Source of the DNA: a virus
DNA length: 37,337 nucleotides
IMG/VR virus record: IMGVR_UViG_3300033979_000098
Location: 1 to 37,337 of that record
Direction: 5' to 3' (one strand)
Of this stretch, positions 16,500-23,970 are shown one piece after another (the stretch's first letter is position 1; the number at the start of each line of letters is the position of its first letter). Below the pieces are notes generated by a model. It saw nothing but the letters and a program-made list of their open reading frames with translations, was not told the origin of the DNA and searched no databases. Made by a program: the position numbers and the translations under genes.

Positions 16500-17071
16500 T
16501 GCCAACACCTGCAACGCGCACGCCGGTCCGCATCGCTCGCGGCACCTATAGCAACCTAAACAGCAGCATCGCTGACCTGCTAGAGGGCGAGGTCTGTTAC
16601 GCCACAGATCAGAACAAGGTCTATGTGATCGAGGGCGGTGCGCTCACTGAGCTGGCGTTCCTTGACTCCGCCGACATCGGCGTCAGCGTGCAGGGCTATG
16701 ACGCTGACACGGCCAAGACGGACGTGGTTCAAACCTTCACTGCAGGCCAACGCGGTGAGGTGACGGCGCTGACCAGTGCCAGCACGGTCACGATCGACAT
16801 GGCCGACAGCAACAACTTCAGCCTCACGCTGGGGCACTCGGTCACCTTGGCCAACCCGACCAACCTGACGGCCGGTCAAAGCGGGGCGGTGGTGATCACG
16901 CAGGCCAGCAGCGGTGGCCCCTACACCGTCAGCTACGGCAGCAACTGGAAGTTCCCCGGTGGCACGGTGCCGACAAAAACGACGACGGCCAGCAGCGTGT
17001 GCGTGATCGCGTATTACGTGGAGAGCAGCACGCGCATTACGGCTCAGATGCTCAACGACGTGAAGGTCTGA
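16499..17071 (+). CDS. Fibre-associated virion protein
   Basis: This is a 190-residue protein whose ATG overlaps the fibre stop by one base. Residues 1-55 are a shorter version of the fibre attachment module (RIARGTYSNLNSSIADLLEG, CYATDQNKVYVIEGGALTEL). Residues 70-190 form a beta-rich domain (GEVTALTSASTVTIDMADSN, then SVTLANPTNLTAGQSGAVVI, ending in SYGSNWKFPGGTVPTKTTTA) that I recall from fibre proteins of marine phages. The role is probably structural, between the shaft and the large lectin-like protein downstream. Confidence 0.72.
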   Translation: MPTPATRTPVRIARGTYSNLNSSIADLLEGEVCYATDQNKVYVIEGGALTELAFLDSADIGVSVQGYDADTAKTDVVQTFTAGQRGEVTALTSASTVTIDMADSNNFSLTLGHSVTLANPTNLTAGQSGAVVITQASSGGPYTVSYGSNWKFPGGTVPTKTTTASSVCVIAYYVESSTRITAQMLNDVKV

Positions 17072-17074
17072 TTC

Positions 17075-19453
17075 ATGACAGTTCCCGGTTCAGCCAACCC
17101 GCTGTTGACGTACAAAGCCGCCGCAGGGGGTATCTCACGCTCGCTGCGTTTCAACTCAGCCGACTCGGCGTATCTCAGCCGCACCCCCGCATCTGCTGGC
17201 AACCGCAAGACCTGGACCTGGGCGGGGTGGGTGAAAAAGTGCAGCAATGATACGGCAAGTCAATATTTGTTCGCAACAACTAACAACGGACTATCAGCAG
17301 GAGCCTACATCTATTTCAACAATAATAATTTGCTTTATTGGGACAGAAGATCTGGCGCTGATGGCTTGGTGCTTACAACAAATGCTGTCTTCAGAGACAA
17401 TTCAGCTTGGCTTCATATTGCTTTATCGGTTGACTACGGAAACTCCACTAGCTCTAATAGGGCTAGGTTCTTTGTCAATGGTGTTGAGCAGACGTACTCA
17501 GCTTCATCATATCCAAGCACAACAGACGACAGTTACGTCAACGCGACAACAGCTCATTACATTGCCGGCCCTCCGCAGTATTTCAACGGCTACCTAGCCG
17601 ACATCTACTTCATCGACGGCCAAGCGCTGACCCCCAGCAGCTTCACCGAAACCGACGCCACCACCGGCCAGCTTATCCCGAAGGCATACACCGGCAGCTA
17701 CGGCACCAACGGTTTCCACCTGGAGTTCGCGGACAACAGCAGCAACACCGCGACCACATTAGGGAAGGACACTAGTGGCAACGGGAATAACTTCACCCCG
17801 TCGAATTTGTCCGTCACCGCTGGTGCAGGCAACGATTCGCTGGTGGATGTGCCGACCAACGGCGCGCAGACGGATACGGGCGTGGGGGGTGAGGTGAGGG
17901 GGAATTACTGCACGTTGAATCCGCTGTTTAAAGCAGACACTGGCACACCAGCATACTCAAATGGAAATCTAGATTTAAGCGCTGGTGGATCAGGAGACAG
18001 CTACTTTGCGGGAACTTTTCTTTTCTCAACAGGAAAGTATTATTACGAGACAACAATTAATGCAGTTGGCAATGGGGTACTAATTGGGGTCTGCGCAGAG
18101 TTAAACTCTACCAGCCTCACAAACATTGGATCGTACAGAGAAAGTGGCACTATTTACAACTTAAGCTCCGCAACTCAAACCGCTGGGTCTGCTTATACAA
18201 CAGGCGACATCATTGGGGTAGCAATAGACTGCGATAATGCAACAGTAAAGTTTTATAAAAACGGTGTTGGTCAAGGTGCGACTCCATCTTTTACGTTTAC
18301 AGCGGGTACAAATTTGATCGTAAGAGGTCGATCTAATAGCACAGGAGCTTCACTTAGTTTCAACTTCGGCCAACGCGCCTTTGCCTACACGGCCCCCAGC
18401 GGCTTCAAGGCGCTCTGCACGGCAAACCTGCCCGCACCATTAGTCACAAAGCCTTCCACGGTTTTTGATGTGAAGCTGTGGACTGGAAACGGCAGCAGTC
18501 AAACAATTACTGGATTGGGGTTCAGTCCTGACTTCGTATGGATCAAGAGCCGCAGTGCGTCGTATAACCATCGCCTGCTTGACACAATCCGTGGCGCAAC
18601 AAAAGAGCTGTACTCAAGCACTACCGACGCGGAAACAACTCAGTCCCAAAGCTTGACTGCTTTTAATAGCGATGGATTCTCGCTGGGCAGTTTGGCTCAA
18701 GTGAATGAATCCAGCACCACTTTCGCAGGGTGGGCGTGGGACGCAGGAAGCTCCACCGTCACGAACACACAAGGCTCCATCACTTCGAGTGTCAGGGCCA
18801 ACGCGACGGCTGGGTTTAGCGTGGTCACCTACACTGGCAACGGCACAGCAGGCGCCACGGTGGGGCATGGCTTGGGTGCGGCCCCTGCCCTAATCATCAA
18901 CAAACAACGCAGCGGCACAAACAACTGGTGGACGTATCACGTATCACTGGGTGCTACCAAATACGTAGTTCTTGACCTGACAAATGCAGCTGCAACGGCA
19001 AATACAACGTGGAACGACACGGCACCCACTTCGACCGTCTTTAGCATTGGCGTAACAGGAGTTACCAATACAAGTTCGGCAACATATGTGAGCTACTGCT
19101 TCGCCCCAGTAGTCGGGTACTCTAGTTTCGGCAGTTACACCGGCAACGGCAGCACGGATGGGCCGTTTGTGTACACCGGGTTTAGGCCGAGGTGGCTGCT
19201 TATCAAAAATGCCAGCGTTGGCAGCGATTCATGGCAGATCTGGGATGCGGCTCGTAGTGACTACAATGCCGCTCAAAAATATCTCCTGCCAAATACTTCT
19301 GGGGCAGAAGGCGACAATTCGGGCTTTGCTATTGATTTTACAGCAAATGGCTTCAAAGTGCGAAATACAAACACTGCATCCAATGGCAGCGGTAACACGC
19401 TTGTCTACGCCGCCTTCGCAGAAGCTCCCTTCAACTACGCCCGCGCCCGCTAG
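17075..19453 (+). CDS. Large lectin-like receptor-binding protein (LamG, SPRY-like and three tandem repeats)
   Basis: This is a 792-residue protein, the best candidate for host recognition. Residues about 15-200 form a LamG/concanavalin-like jelly roll (SLRFNSADSAYLSRTPAS, TWTWAGWVKK, RARFFVNGVEQ, FNGYLADIYFIDGQALTPSS). Residues about 275-450 look like a second, SPRY-like sandwich (GKYYYETTIN, GDIIGVAIDCDNATVKFYKN). From about 465 to the end there are three repeats of about 100 residues, each opening with TGNG: KLWTGNGSSQTI, VTYTGNGTAGAT and GSYTGNGSTDGP, followed by a hydrophobic I-K or I-N motif (VWIKS, LIINK, LLIKN). Base composition alternates along the gene, AT-rich in predicted lobes and GC-rich in cores, suggesting repeated exchange of surface loops. 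It was not matched to a named receptor. Confidence 0.85.
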   Translation: MTVPGSANPLLTYKAAAGGISRSLRFNSADSAYLSRTPASAGNRKTWTWAGWVKKCSNDTASQYLFATTNNGLSAGAYIYFNNNNLLYWDRRSGADGLVLTTNAVFRDNSAWLHIALSVDYGNSTSSNRARFFVNGVEQTYSASSYPSTTDDSYVNATTAHYIAGPPQYFNGYLADIYFIDGQALTPSSFTETDATTGQLIPKAYTGSYGTNGFHLEFADNSSNTATTLGKDTSGNGNNFTPSNLSVTAGAGNDSLVDVPTNGAQTDTGVGGEVRGNYCTLNPLFKADTGTPAYSNGNLDLSAGGSGDSYFAGTFLFSTGKYYYETTINAVGNGVLIGVCAELNSTSLTNIGSYRESGTIYNLSSATQTAGSAYTTGDIIGVAIDCDNATVKFYKNGVGQGATPSFTFTAGTNLIVRGRSNSTGASLSFNFGQRAFAYTAPSGFKALCTANLPAPLVTKPSTVFDVKLWTGNGSSQTITGLGFSPDFVWIKSRSASYNHRLLDTIRGATKELYSSTTDAETTQSQSLTAFNSDGFSLGSLAQVNESSTTFAGWAWDAGSSTVTNTQGSITSSVRANATAGFSVVTYTGNGTAGATVGHGLGAAPALIINKQRSGTNNWWTYHVSLGATKYVVLDLTNAAATANTTWNDTAPTSTVFSIGVTGVTNTSSATYVSYCFAPVVGYSSFGSYTGNGSTDGPFVYTGFRPRWLLIKNASVGSDSWQIWDAARSDYNAAQKYLLPNTSGAEGDNSGFAIDFTANGFKVRNTNTASNGSGNTLVYAAFAEAPFNYARAR

Positions 19454-19505
19454 TAGTGAACAAGACTTGTACCACCCCTAGACTGCAACCACGGACCTGA
19501 CCGCA

Positions 19506-19997
19506 ATGTTCCTCCTCGACGGCAAACCCCTCAGCCCAGACGTTGCGTTTACCGACGTCAACGGCATCCAGCATCCGTCTAACTGGCTCAGGCTGGCCAG
19601 CCCTGAGGAGCGCGCCGAGGCAGGCATCACGGAGGTGCCTGACCCTGCGCCATACGATCAGCGGTTCTATTGGGGGCCAGGCCTGCCCAAGGACCACGCG
19701 CAACTGGTCGAGCAGTGGGTGCAGCAGACACGCACCACGGCAAACACGCTGCTGGCCCCTACGGACTGGATCATCATCCGCGAGGCCGACAACGGCAAGG
19801 TCGCTGACCCGCTGCTGAAGACTTGGCGTGAGGACATCCGCCTGGCTACTCGTGTGAAGGTGACCGCCATCCGTGACACAGCCGACACCGACGCGCTGGC
19901 CGCCTACATCACTGGCCCGTTGTATCCCGTATGGCCTGTTGATCCTTACGCGCCGCAGCCGGTGGCAGAAGAGCCCGAGCAGCCTGCTGATTCCTGA
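19506..19997 (+). CDS. Tail fibre assembly-like protein
   Basis: This is a 163-residue protein after the receptor-binding gene. The central part (QWVQQTRTTANTLLAPTDWI, then GKVADPLLKTWREDIRLATR) fits the helical region found in phage tail fibre assembly and DUF4376-like proteins, where a Trp-x-x-x-R-x-x helix recurs. The C-terminus is Pro/Glu-rich. Chaperones for fibre folding are often encoded right after the fibre. The assignment is by context and loose motif and could be wrong. Confidence 0.6.
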   Translation: MFLLDGKPLSPDVAFTDVNGIQHPSNWLRLASPEERAEAGITEVPDPAPYDQRFYWGPGLPKDHAQLVEQWVQQTRTTANTLLAPTDWIIIREADNGKVADPLLKTWREDIRLATRVKVTAIRDTADTDALAAYITGPLYPVWPVDPYAPQPVAEEPEQPADS

Positions 19998-20134
19998 TGG
20001 CCGTCAAAGCCAAAACTGGCGCCGCCCGGATTGACCACCAACCCGGACCACCAAAAACCACCAGCATCGGCTACGGCCAGAACAGCCGACCACGGCGACG
20101 TGGCAAGAAACCTCGCCGCGGGCAGGGGCGCTAA
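19997..20134 (+). CDS. Small basic protein, 45 residues
   Basis: ATG at 19997 overlaps the previous TGA (TGATG). The product is strongly basic: MAVKAKTGAARIDHQPGPPK, then a C-terminus SRPRRRGKKPRRGQGR. Short basic proteins with a similar GPPK ... RGQGR layout occur near fibre and lysis genes of marine phages, as far as I recall. No function is known. Tight coupling and the biased composition make it a real gene rather than noise. Confidence 0.6.
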   Translation: MAVKAKTGAARIDHQPGPPKTTSIGYGQNSRPRRRGKKPRRGQGR

Positions 20135-20143
20135 CCTAGGTGC

Positions 20144-20392
20144 ATGATCGAGCTGATCGCTGCTGTTGCTGGGGCTTCCATCAGCGTGGCTGCGATGGGC
20201 GCGATGGGCTTCACCAAGCGCAACGATGAAGCGCGTGACGCCGTGATCAGGCTCACCGCCGCCGTCGAGCATATCGCCACTCAGCTCGAGGTGCTCCATG
20301 GCGACATCCGCGCGGATCGACAGGAGACCTTCAAGCGACTGAATGGCGTCGAGCAGCGCGTGGCTACCCTTGAGGCACGCCCACACCGCTGA
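20144..20392 (+). CDS. Small membrane protein with coiled coil, lysis cassette
   Basis: This is an 82-residue protein with one N-terminal membrane segment (IELIAAVAGASISVAAMGAMG) followed by a charged helical tail (EHIATQLEVLHGDIRADRQE) likely to form a coiled coil. It lies two genes before the endolysin. The layout fits a holin or an inner-membrane spanin-type component. Which of these it is cannot be told from sequence alone. AGG sits a few bases before the ATG. Confidence 0.7.
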   Translation: MIELIAAVAGASISVAAMGAMGFTKRNDEARDAVIRLTAAVEHIATQLEVLHGDIRADRQETFKRLNGVEQRVATLEARPHR

Positions 20393-20394
20393 CC

Positions 20395-20535
20395 ATGGAC
20401 GCGCAAACCGTCGCCGTCATCGCCATCATCCTCGCCGCTGGCAGCGAGGTCATCGCGCTGACCCCGCTCAAGTCGAATAGCTGGATCCAACTGCTGCTGC
20501 AGGCACTGCGCCTGATGTTCCCTAAGCGTGGCTAA
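20395..20535 (+). CDS. Small membrane protein directly before the endolysin, putative holin-like
   Basis: This is a 46-residue protein, ATG two bases after the previous stop. It has a hydrophobic N-terminal segment (TVAVIAIILAAGSEVIAL), then LKSNSWIQLLLQALRLMF and a basic end PKRG. Its last eight bases overlap the endolysin start. I recall close look-alikes next to lysins of cyanobacterial phages. Two hydrophobic stretches joined by a short polar turn would suit a minimal pinholin-type hairpin. That function is inference. Confidence 0.6.
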   Translation: MDAQTVAVIAIILAAGSEVIALTPLKSNSWIQLLLQALRLMFPKRG

Positions 20536-21598
20536 AGCACCGATCAAACCAAGCGACCTGTTCCGTTACTGGAAAGGGCTGCCGCATCAGATGGCGGCCA
20601 TTTCTGAATTGGAAGCTGAGCTGTTAAAGGCTGCGCCGGATCTGTTCAATAGAGATCAGGCGTGGTTTCAGACATGGAGCCAAGACGGCAAGCAGTCTGA
20701 CCTGGGCGCAGCGTTGCAGCTGATCCAGCAGTTCGAGGGCTGTCACCTTGATGCTTACCCCGACCCACTGAGCGGCGGCGGCCCGTGGACCATCGGCTGG
20801 GGCACCACGCGCTACAGCGACGGCCGCAAGGTGCAGAAGGGTGACAAGATCAACCGGGTCGAGGCCGACATGCTGCTGCGCAGTGAGGTCGATCGCATCG
20901 CTGAGAAGCTGCGCGCGACCGTGCCGTTCTGGGTGGCGATGAGCGACCAGCAGAAGTGCGCGCTGATCTCGTTCGCGTACAACCTGGGCAGTGGCTTCTA
21001 CGGCGCCGCCGGGTTCGAGACCATCAGCAAGCGGCTGAAGGCGAAGGAGTGGGCCAAGGTGCCCGAGGCGCTGCTGCTCTACCGCAACCCTGGCACCAAC
21101 GTCGAGGCTGGCCTGCGGCGCCGCAGAGAGGCCGAGGGCCGCTTATGGGGCCTGCCTGAGCAAGAGCGGCAACCGGCCAAGCTGACGCCCGCCAGCCCGT
21201 TCTCAGCGCACATCACGCCCCACATACGGTTAGGCGAGTTTGCGCTGGATCAGGAGGCGCGCAGTTTCGACCACCAGCACCAGATCGACACGGCCGCCGA
21301 GCTGGCCGCGTTTCTTGAGCGGGTGCGTGGCGCGTTTGGTGGTAAGCCGATCGTGATCACGTCGGGCTACAGGCCGCCAGCAGTCAACCGGCAGGTGGGT
21401 GGAGCCTCAGGCAGCGAGCATCTCTACGACGCGCCCGGCGTGGGTGCGGTTGACTTCTTTGTCCACGGCGCAGACATCCACGCGGTCCAGGACTGGTGCG
21501 ACAAGAACTGGCCCTATAGCGTCGGCTACGGCGCGCCGAAGGGGTTCGTTCACCTTGGCATCCGCAAGGGCAAACCTAAGGTGCGCTGGGACTATTGA
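20528..21598 (+). CDS. Two-domain endolysin: GH24 lysozyme plus M15 peptidase
   Basis: This is a 356-residue protein from GTG. Residues about 60-207 are a T4-type lysozyme (GH24) with the catalytic triad layout Glu70 (QFEG), Asp79 (YPDP) and Thr93/94 (WGTT), cleaving the glycan strands. Residues about 228-356 are an M15 D,D-/L,D-peptidase domain with zinc ligands His298 (SEHLYD), Asp309 (GAVDFF) and His342 (FVHLGIR), cleaving the peptide stems. A Pro-rich linker (about 211-225) joins them. No signal peptide is seen, so export would need a holin, probably one of the two small membrane proteins upstream. Combining both activities in one cytoplasmic protein is uncommon but known. Confidence 0.93.
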   Translation: MAKAPIKPSDLFRYWKGLPHQMAAISELEAELLKAAPDLFNRDQAWFQTWSQDGKQSDLGAALQLIQQFEGCHLDAYPDPLSGGGPWTIGWGTTRYSDGRKVQKGDKINRVEADMLLRSEVDRIAEKLRATVPFWVAMSDQQKCALISFAYNLGSGFYGAAGFETISKRLKAKEWAKVPEALLLYRNPGTNVEAGLRRRREAEGRLWGLPEQERQPAKLTPASPFSAHITPHIRLGEFALDQEARSFDHQHQIDTAAELAAFLERVRGAFGGKPIVITSGYRPPAVNRQVGGASGSEHLYDAPGVGAVDFFVHGADIHAVQDWCDKNWPYSVGYGAPKGFVHLGIRKGKPKVRWDY

Positions 21599-21761
21599 AC
21601 CGCGCGATCCGGCCCGGCGCTTCGGCCGGATCATCAAGCGGAATCATGCGGTAGTCGTCGATGCCGTGGCTCTCAGCGAAGTGCTGCGCCGCGATGTGGG
21701 TCGGGAATGGCCCGATGTGCCACGGGCCGGTGTGGATGATGTAGGTCATGGGGCGAATCAT
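21576..21761 (-). CDS. Small protein convergent to the endolysin, unknown function
   Basis: This is a 61-residue protein on the minus strand. Its 3' end overlaps the lysin stop by 23 bases. A start four codons in (MTYIIHTGPWHIGPF) is also possible. Internal pattern: AAQHFAESHGIDDYRMIPLD, which looks like a real small domain rather than antisense noise. A strong stem-loop for the lysin transcript falls within its coding region. No function is recognised. Confidence 0.55.
   Translation of the reverse strand: MIRPMTYIIHTGPWHIGPFPTHIAAQHFAESHGIDDYRMIPLDDPAEAPGRIARFNSPSAP
21606..21632 (+). terminator. Stem-loop after the endolysin gene
   Basis: Nine-base perfect arms, GATCCGGCC at 21606-21614 and GGCCGGATC at 21624-21632, with a nine-base loop, begin seven bases after the lysin stop. 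There is no T tract, so it is not a classic intrinsic terminator. It may be a bidirectional or 3'-end-protecting hairpin at the end of the late transcript. Confidence 0.5.
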
Positions 21762-21832
21762 ACGCCATATGTGGCGATCCGGCAGTTGATCCAGTCGCGC
21801 CCGCTACCGTTGGGGCAAGCGGCGGCGATCCC

Positions 21833-22018
21833 ATGCGGGCCTTCATCGTTGAAGTCTCCGCCACCGTTGTGGTCCGCTCCGACGCTGACCCCGAGGACCT
21901 GCCGGCTGATGTCTACAGCCGGATCGCTGAGCACATCCACGACGACGACGACATCCTGACCCTTGAGGTTCAGGCAATGCCCCTGCCGCCGAATCTCAGT
22001 GGACAAGGCGCACATTGA
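21833..22018 (+). CDS. Small acidic protein, unknown function
   Basis: This is a 61-residue protein on the plus strand, divergent from the 21576-21761 gene. It reads MRAFIVEVSATVVVRSDADP, then a helix ending in four consecutive Asp (HIHDDDDI). The N-terminal beta-strand and acidic helix make it look like a compact alpha/beta domain. The HNH gene downstream starts within its last 20 bases (GTG at 21999), suggesting coupling. No family is recognised. Confidence 0.5.
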   Translation: MRAFIVEVSATVVVRSDADPEDLPADVYSRIAEHIHDDDDILTLEVQAMPLPPNLSGQGAH

Positions 22019-22319
22019 CGGAACCCGCCTGGTCACCCGTCGCTCGGCGCGCGACCAAGTGCTGCTCGCATGGTCCTATCGCTGTGCATACTGCGGCGAT
22101 GACCTGGGCCGATCGCCAACCCTCGACCACGTGGTGCCAAAGGTCCACGGCGGCCTCACGGTGCGCGCCAACCTCGTTGCCTGTTGTCTCAGCTGCAACA
22201 GCCGCAAAGGCCACAAGCCATGGCTTGATTGGTATCGCCAACAAGACTTCTACACCGAGCTGGGAGAGTGGGCCGTGGCCCGATGGATCACGGGAGGATC
22301 CGACTCAGCAGCAGAATGA
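21999..22319 (+). CDS. HNH endonuclease
   Basis: This is a 106-residue HNH protein from GTG 21999 (a longer reading from 21963 would overlap the previous gene more and lacks a better site). It has a zinc-binding CAYCG, the catalytic LDHVVPKVHGG, the Asn in ANLVACC and a second knuckle CLSCNSRKG. The C-terminal helix is DWYRQQDFYTELGEWAVARW. HNH proteins of this size help terminase cleavage when next to cos genes (HK97 gp74 type), but here the gene is far from terL. It may instead be a mobile nuclease. It converges on the minus-strand block. Confidence 0.85.
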   Translation: MDKAHIDGTRLVTRRSARDQVLLAWSYRCAYCGDDLGRSPTLDHVVPKVHGGLTVRANLVACCLSCNSRKGHKPWLDWYRQQDFYTELGEWAVARWITGGSDSAAE

Positions 22320-22377
22320 CCAACAGGCAGATCACCCAATACATCACGGCCAGGTAGGCAATCTCGGGCAGCGTCAT
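22288..22377 (-). CDS. Single-span membrane peptide, 29 residues
   Basis: ATG overlaps the upstream stop by ATGA. The product is MTLPEIAYLAVMYW followed by VICLLVILLLSRILP, one uninterrupted membrane helix with an arginine near the end. It overlaps the tail end of the HNH gene on the other strand. The size is marginal. The coupling to the upstream gene is the main support. Confidence 0.35.
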   Translation of the reverse strand: MTLPEIAYLAVMYWVICLLVILLLSRILP

Positions 22378-22547
22378 CGGGCTAGCAGGTGGTCCAGATA
22401 CATCTCAGCCTGCCACAGGTCGCTCGAGTAGCGGCACATCCCGTGCGCGCAGCTGCGGTAATACAGCTCGCCGCCACCTTCGGGCTGCAGCGTCTCGATC
22501 CAACCGCCGTCGCGATCAGTACGGCTCAGCACTTCCGGCGCGCTCAT
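22374..22547 (-). CDS. Small protein, 57 residues, minus-strand block
   Basis: It reads MSAPEVLSRTDRDGGW, then YYRSCAHGMCRYSSDLWQAE and a closing helix MYLDHLLAR. Two cysteines in a C-x-x-x-x-C arrangement might bind metal. Its start overlaps the upstream gene by 32 bases, and its stop overlaps the next ATG by ATGA. Function unknown. Confidence 0.55.
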   Translation of the reverse strand: MSAPEVLSRTDRDGGWIETLQPEGGGELYYRSCAHGMCRYSSDLWQAEMYLDHLLAR

Positions 22548-22725
22548 CGCGATGGATCCAGTCCTTTAGCTCGACCACATACTGCCGCAGGTACTCAGCT
22601 CGATGCAGGTGCCACGCGTCGCCTGTCGCGAACCACAGACTGTTGTGGCGGTCGATGCCGTCGAGGCACTGCTTAATCAGCGGGCACCACGGTTCACGCG
22701 TGGCCGTTACCCATTCGCGCGACAT
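22516..22725 (-). CDS. Small protein, 69 residues, minus-strand block
   Basis: It starts MSREWVTATREPWCPLIKQC and continues with RHNSLWFATGDAWHLHRAEY, a Trp/His-rich helical protein. I chose ATG 22725 because it overlaps the upstream stop by 19 bases, whereas the longer reading from 22836 would lie mostly inside the upstream gene. Function unknown. Confidence 0.6.
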   Translation of the reverse strand: MSREWVTATREPWCPLIKQCLDGIDRHNSLWFATGDAWHLHRAEYLRQYVVELKDWIHRDERAGSAEPY

Positions 22726-23042
22726 GGTTGGAACATCTCGCACCGGGGCGCATAGCGGCCGCCGCTTCGTTTCGATTCTGGCAGCCCCAGATCGCAACGC
22801 TGCCGCCGCATATCCCACTGCAGACAATCCCAACACATGCGCGGCGCATCAGCGGGCCGCATAGATGCCACTGCCATCTTGTAGATCGACTGCGCGCGGA
22901 TCAACGCATCAGGCAGGTGGACCGTGCCGGTGTCGGCTTTGATCTGCAACTCAGGCCGCGGGCCGAGCACAACATGGGCCCACCAGTTGCGAGAGGAGCA
23001 GCTGCACACCAGCAGTAGGCGGCCGGCGTGCAAGCTGATCAT
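22707..23042 (-). CDS. Cysteine-rich small protein, 111 residues
   Basis: ATG at 23042 overlaps the upstream TGA (ATGA), which supports this start. The C-terminal half has RMCWDCLQWDMRRQRCDLGL and YAPRCEMFQPC, six cysteines in pairs, suggesting one or two zinc knuckles. The N-terminal half includes ELQIKADTGTVHLPDALIRA, possibly helical. It looks like a nucleic-acid or protein-binding protein, but I recognise no family. Confidence 0.65.
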   Translation of the reverse strand: MISLHAGRLLLVCSCSSRNWWAHVVLGPRPELQIKADTGTVHLPDALIRAQSIYKMAVASMRPADAPRMCWDCLQWDMRRQRCDLGLPESKRSGGRYAPRCEMFQPCRANG

Positions 23043-23290
23043 TCGCGTTCGCCGTAACTCGGCGCGTGGTACAACCGCTCGAGCAACATGCTTGCCGGCT
23101 CGTCGTCGCTGGTCTCAGGCAGGCACAGCAGGTCATCAATGATGGCGGTGGCGATCTCGTCGTCAGGCCGCGCCGACCAACTGATCAGCGTCGTGTCAAC
23201 TGGTTTCAGGATTAGCAGGCTGACGCGCGGGCTTGTGTGCAGCAACCGCAGCGCCCACCGCTCGAGCCAGTTCAGGTGTGTCTGCTTCAT
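23039..23290 (-). CDS. Small protein, 83 residues, minus-strand block
   Basis: ATG 23290 overlaps the DUF3310 gene's stop as ATGA. The product reads MKQTHLNWLERWALRLLHTS, then ISWSARPDDEIATAIIDDLL. It has an amphipathic first helix followed by a probable alpha/beta region. No family is recognised. Coupling on both sides supports a real gene. Confidence 0.6.
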   Translation of the reverse strand: MKQTHLNWLERWALRLLHTSPRVSLLILKPVDTTLISWSARPDDEIATAIIDDLLCLPETSDDEPASMLLERLYHAPSYGERE

Positions 23291-23490
23291 GACTCCATGG
23301 TGCCAAGGAGTCTGGCGACATACCACTGGGCCTTTCTTAACGATTCGGGGTCTTTGTGCTGCTCACGCCAGACGTACTTGAGCACGTTGCCCTTGCAGAA
23401 CCCCCGAAACTCTTCCGGTGTCAGCGCGGCTTGGATGGCGTCGATGCACTCGATCTCGCCGTGGCGGTAGTGGTCACTCATGGTTGCCAT
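23287..23490 (-). CDS. DUF3310 protein (T7 gp1.7 C-terminal-like)
   Basis: This is a 67-residue protein (or 64 from the ATG at 23481). The pattern HYRHGEIECIDAIQAAL, TPEEFRGFCKGNVLKYVWRE and KDPESLRKAQWYVARL is the DUF3310 signature, found in many phages and in the T7 gp1.7 nucleotide kinase family. T7 gp1.7 acts on dTMP and dGMP, but this short stand-alone domain lacks most of that protein, so kinase activity should not be assumed. Confidence 0.85.
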   Translation of the reverse strand: MATMSDHYRHGEIECIDAIQAALTPEEFRGFCKGNVLKYVWREQHKDPESLRKAQWYVARLLGTMES

Positions 23491-23704
23491 CCTCGAGCGC
23501 GGCCGCCATCACCGACGCTGAGCGCAGCATGGTGCTCAACTTGATCGGCCGCATCTCCTTCCAGCACGCGTACCGGATCGCCTGCCTGAAGCCCATGCTG
23601 ATGTTGCCATCGCCCAGCTTCCGCGCGGCCTCGATCTCCTCGCGGCTCATCCTGATGTTGACCGTGAAGTTGCGGCCCTTGCCGTTGGGCTTGCGGTCGG
23701 TCAC
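23474..23704 (-). CDS. Ribbon-helix-helix-like DNA-binding protein
   Basis: This is a 76-residue protein from GTG 23704, which overlaps the upstream stop (GTGA). The central region RNFTVNIRMSREEIEAARKL, followed by GNISMGFRQAIRYACWKEM, fits a ribbon-helix-helix fold: one strand, then two helices with conserved Gly-Asn-x-Ser at the turn. Such dimers regulate phage or plasmid genes. A longer reading from 24022 exists but is Arg/His-rich antisense to the gene upstream and is not credible. Confidence 0.68.
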   Translation of the reverse strand: MTDRKPNGKGRNFTVNIRMSREEIEAARKLGDGNISMGFRQAIRYACWKEMRPIKLSTMLRSASVMAAALEDGNHE

Positions 23705-23970
23705 AACCACTTCTCCCTGAGCAAGAACCGCCGGCACACGGCGATGCACTGCTGCGCGTGCTTCTCGGCCAGGTGGCTTTCGGTGTGGTCGATCGCCAGC
23801 ACGCACGCAGCGAACAGGTCGGCGTAATCGGTGTCCCTGAAGTTGGTGGCGATGTCTTGGCAGAACTCCTGCCACAGGCCTGTGTAAGTGCCGCAGGTGC
23901 GGCCGCTGGCTTGATACAGCGAATCGAGCATTTCGGCGCGTTGCTGGTCGAGTCGGACGCGGTTCAGCAT
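23701..23970 (-). CDS. Small protein, 89 residues, minus-strand block
   Basis: It is all-helical in appearance: MLNRVRLDQQRAEMLDSLYQ, then ATNFRDTDYADLFAACVLAI, with six cysteines. It overlaps both neighbours by a few bases. No family is recognised. Its place between two likely regulators suggests a role in early gene control or host interaction. Confidence 0.6.
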   Translation of the reverse strand: MLNRVRLDQQRAEMLDSLYQASGRTCGTYTGLWQEFCQDIATNFRDTDYADLFAACVLAIDHTESHLAEKHAQQCIAVCRRFLLREKWL

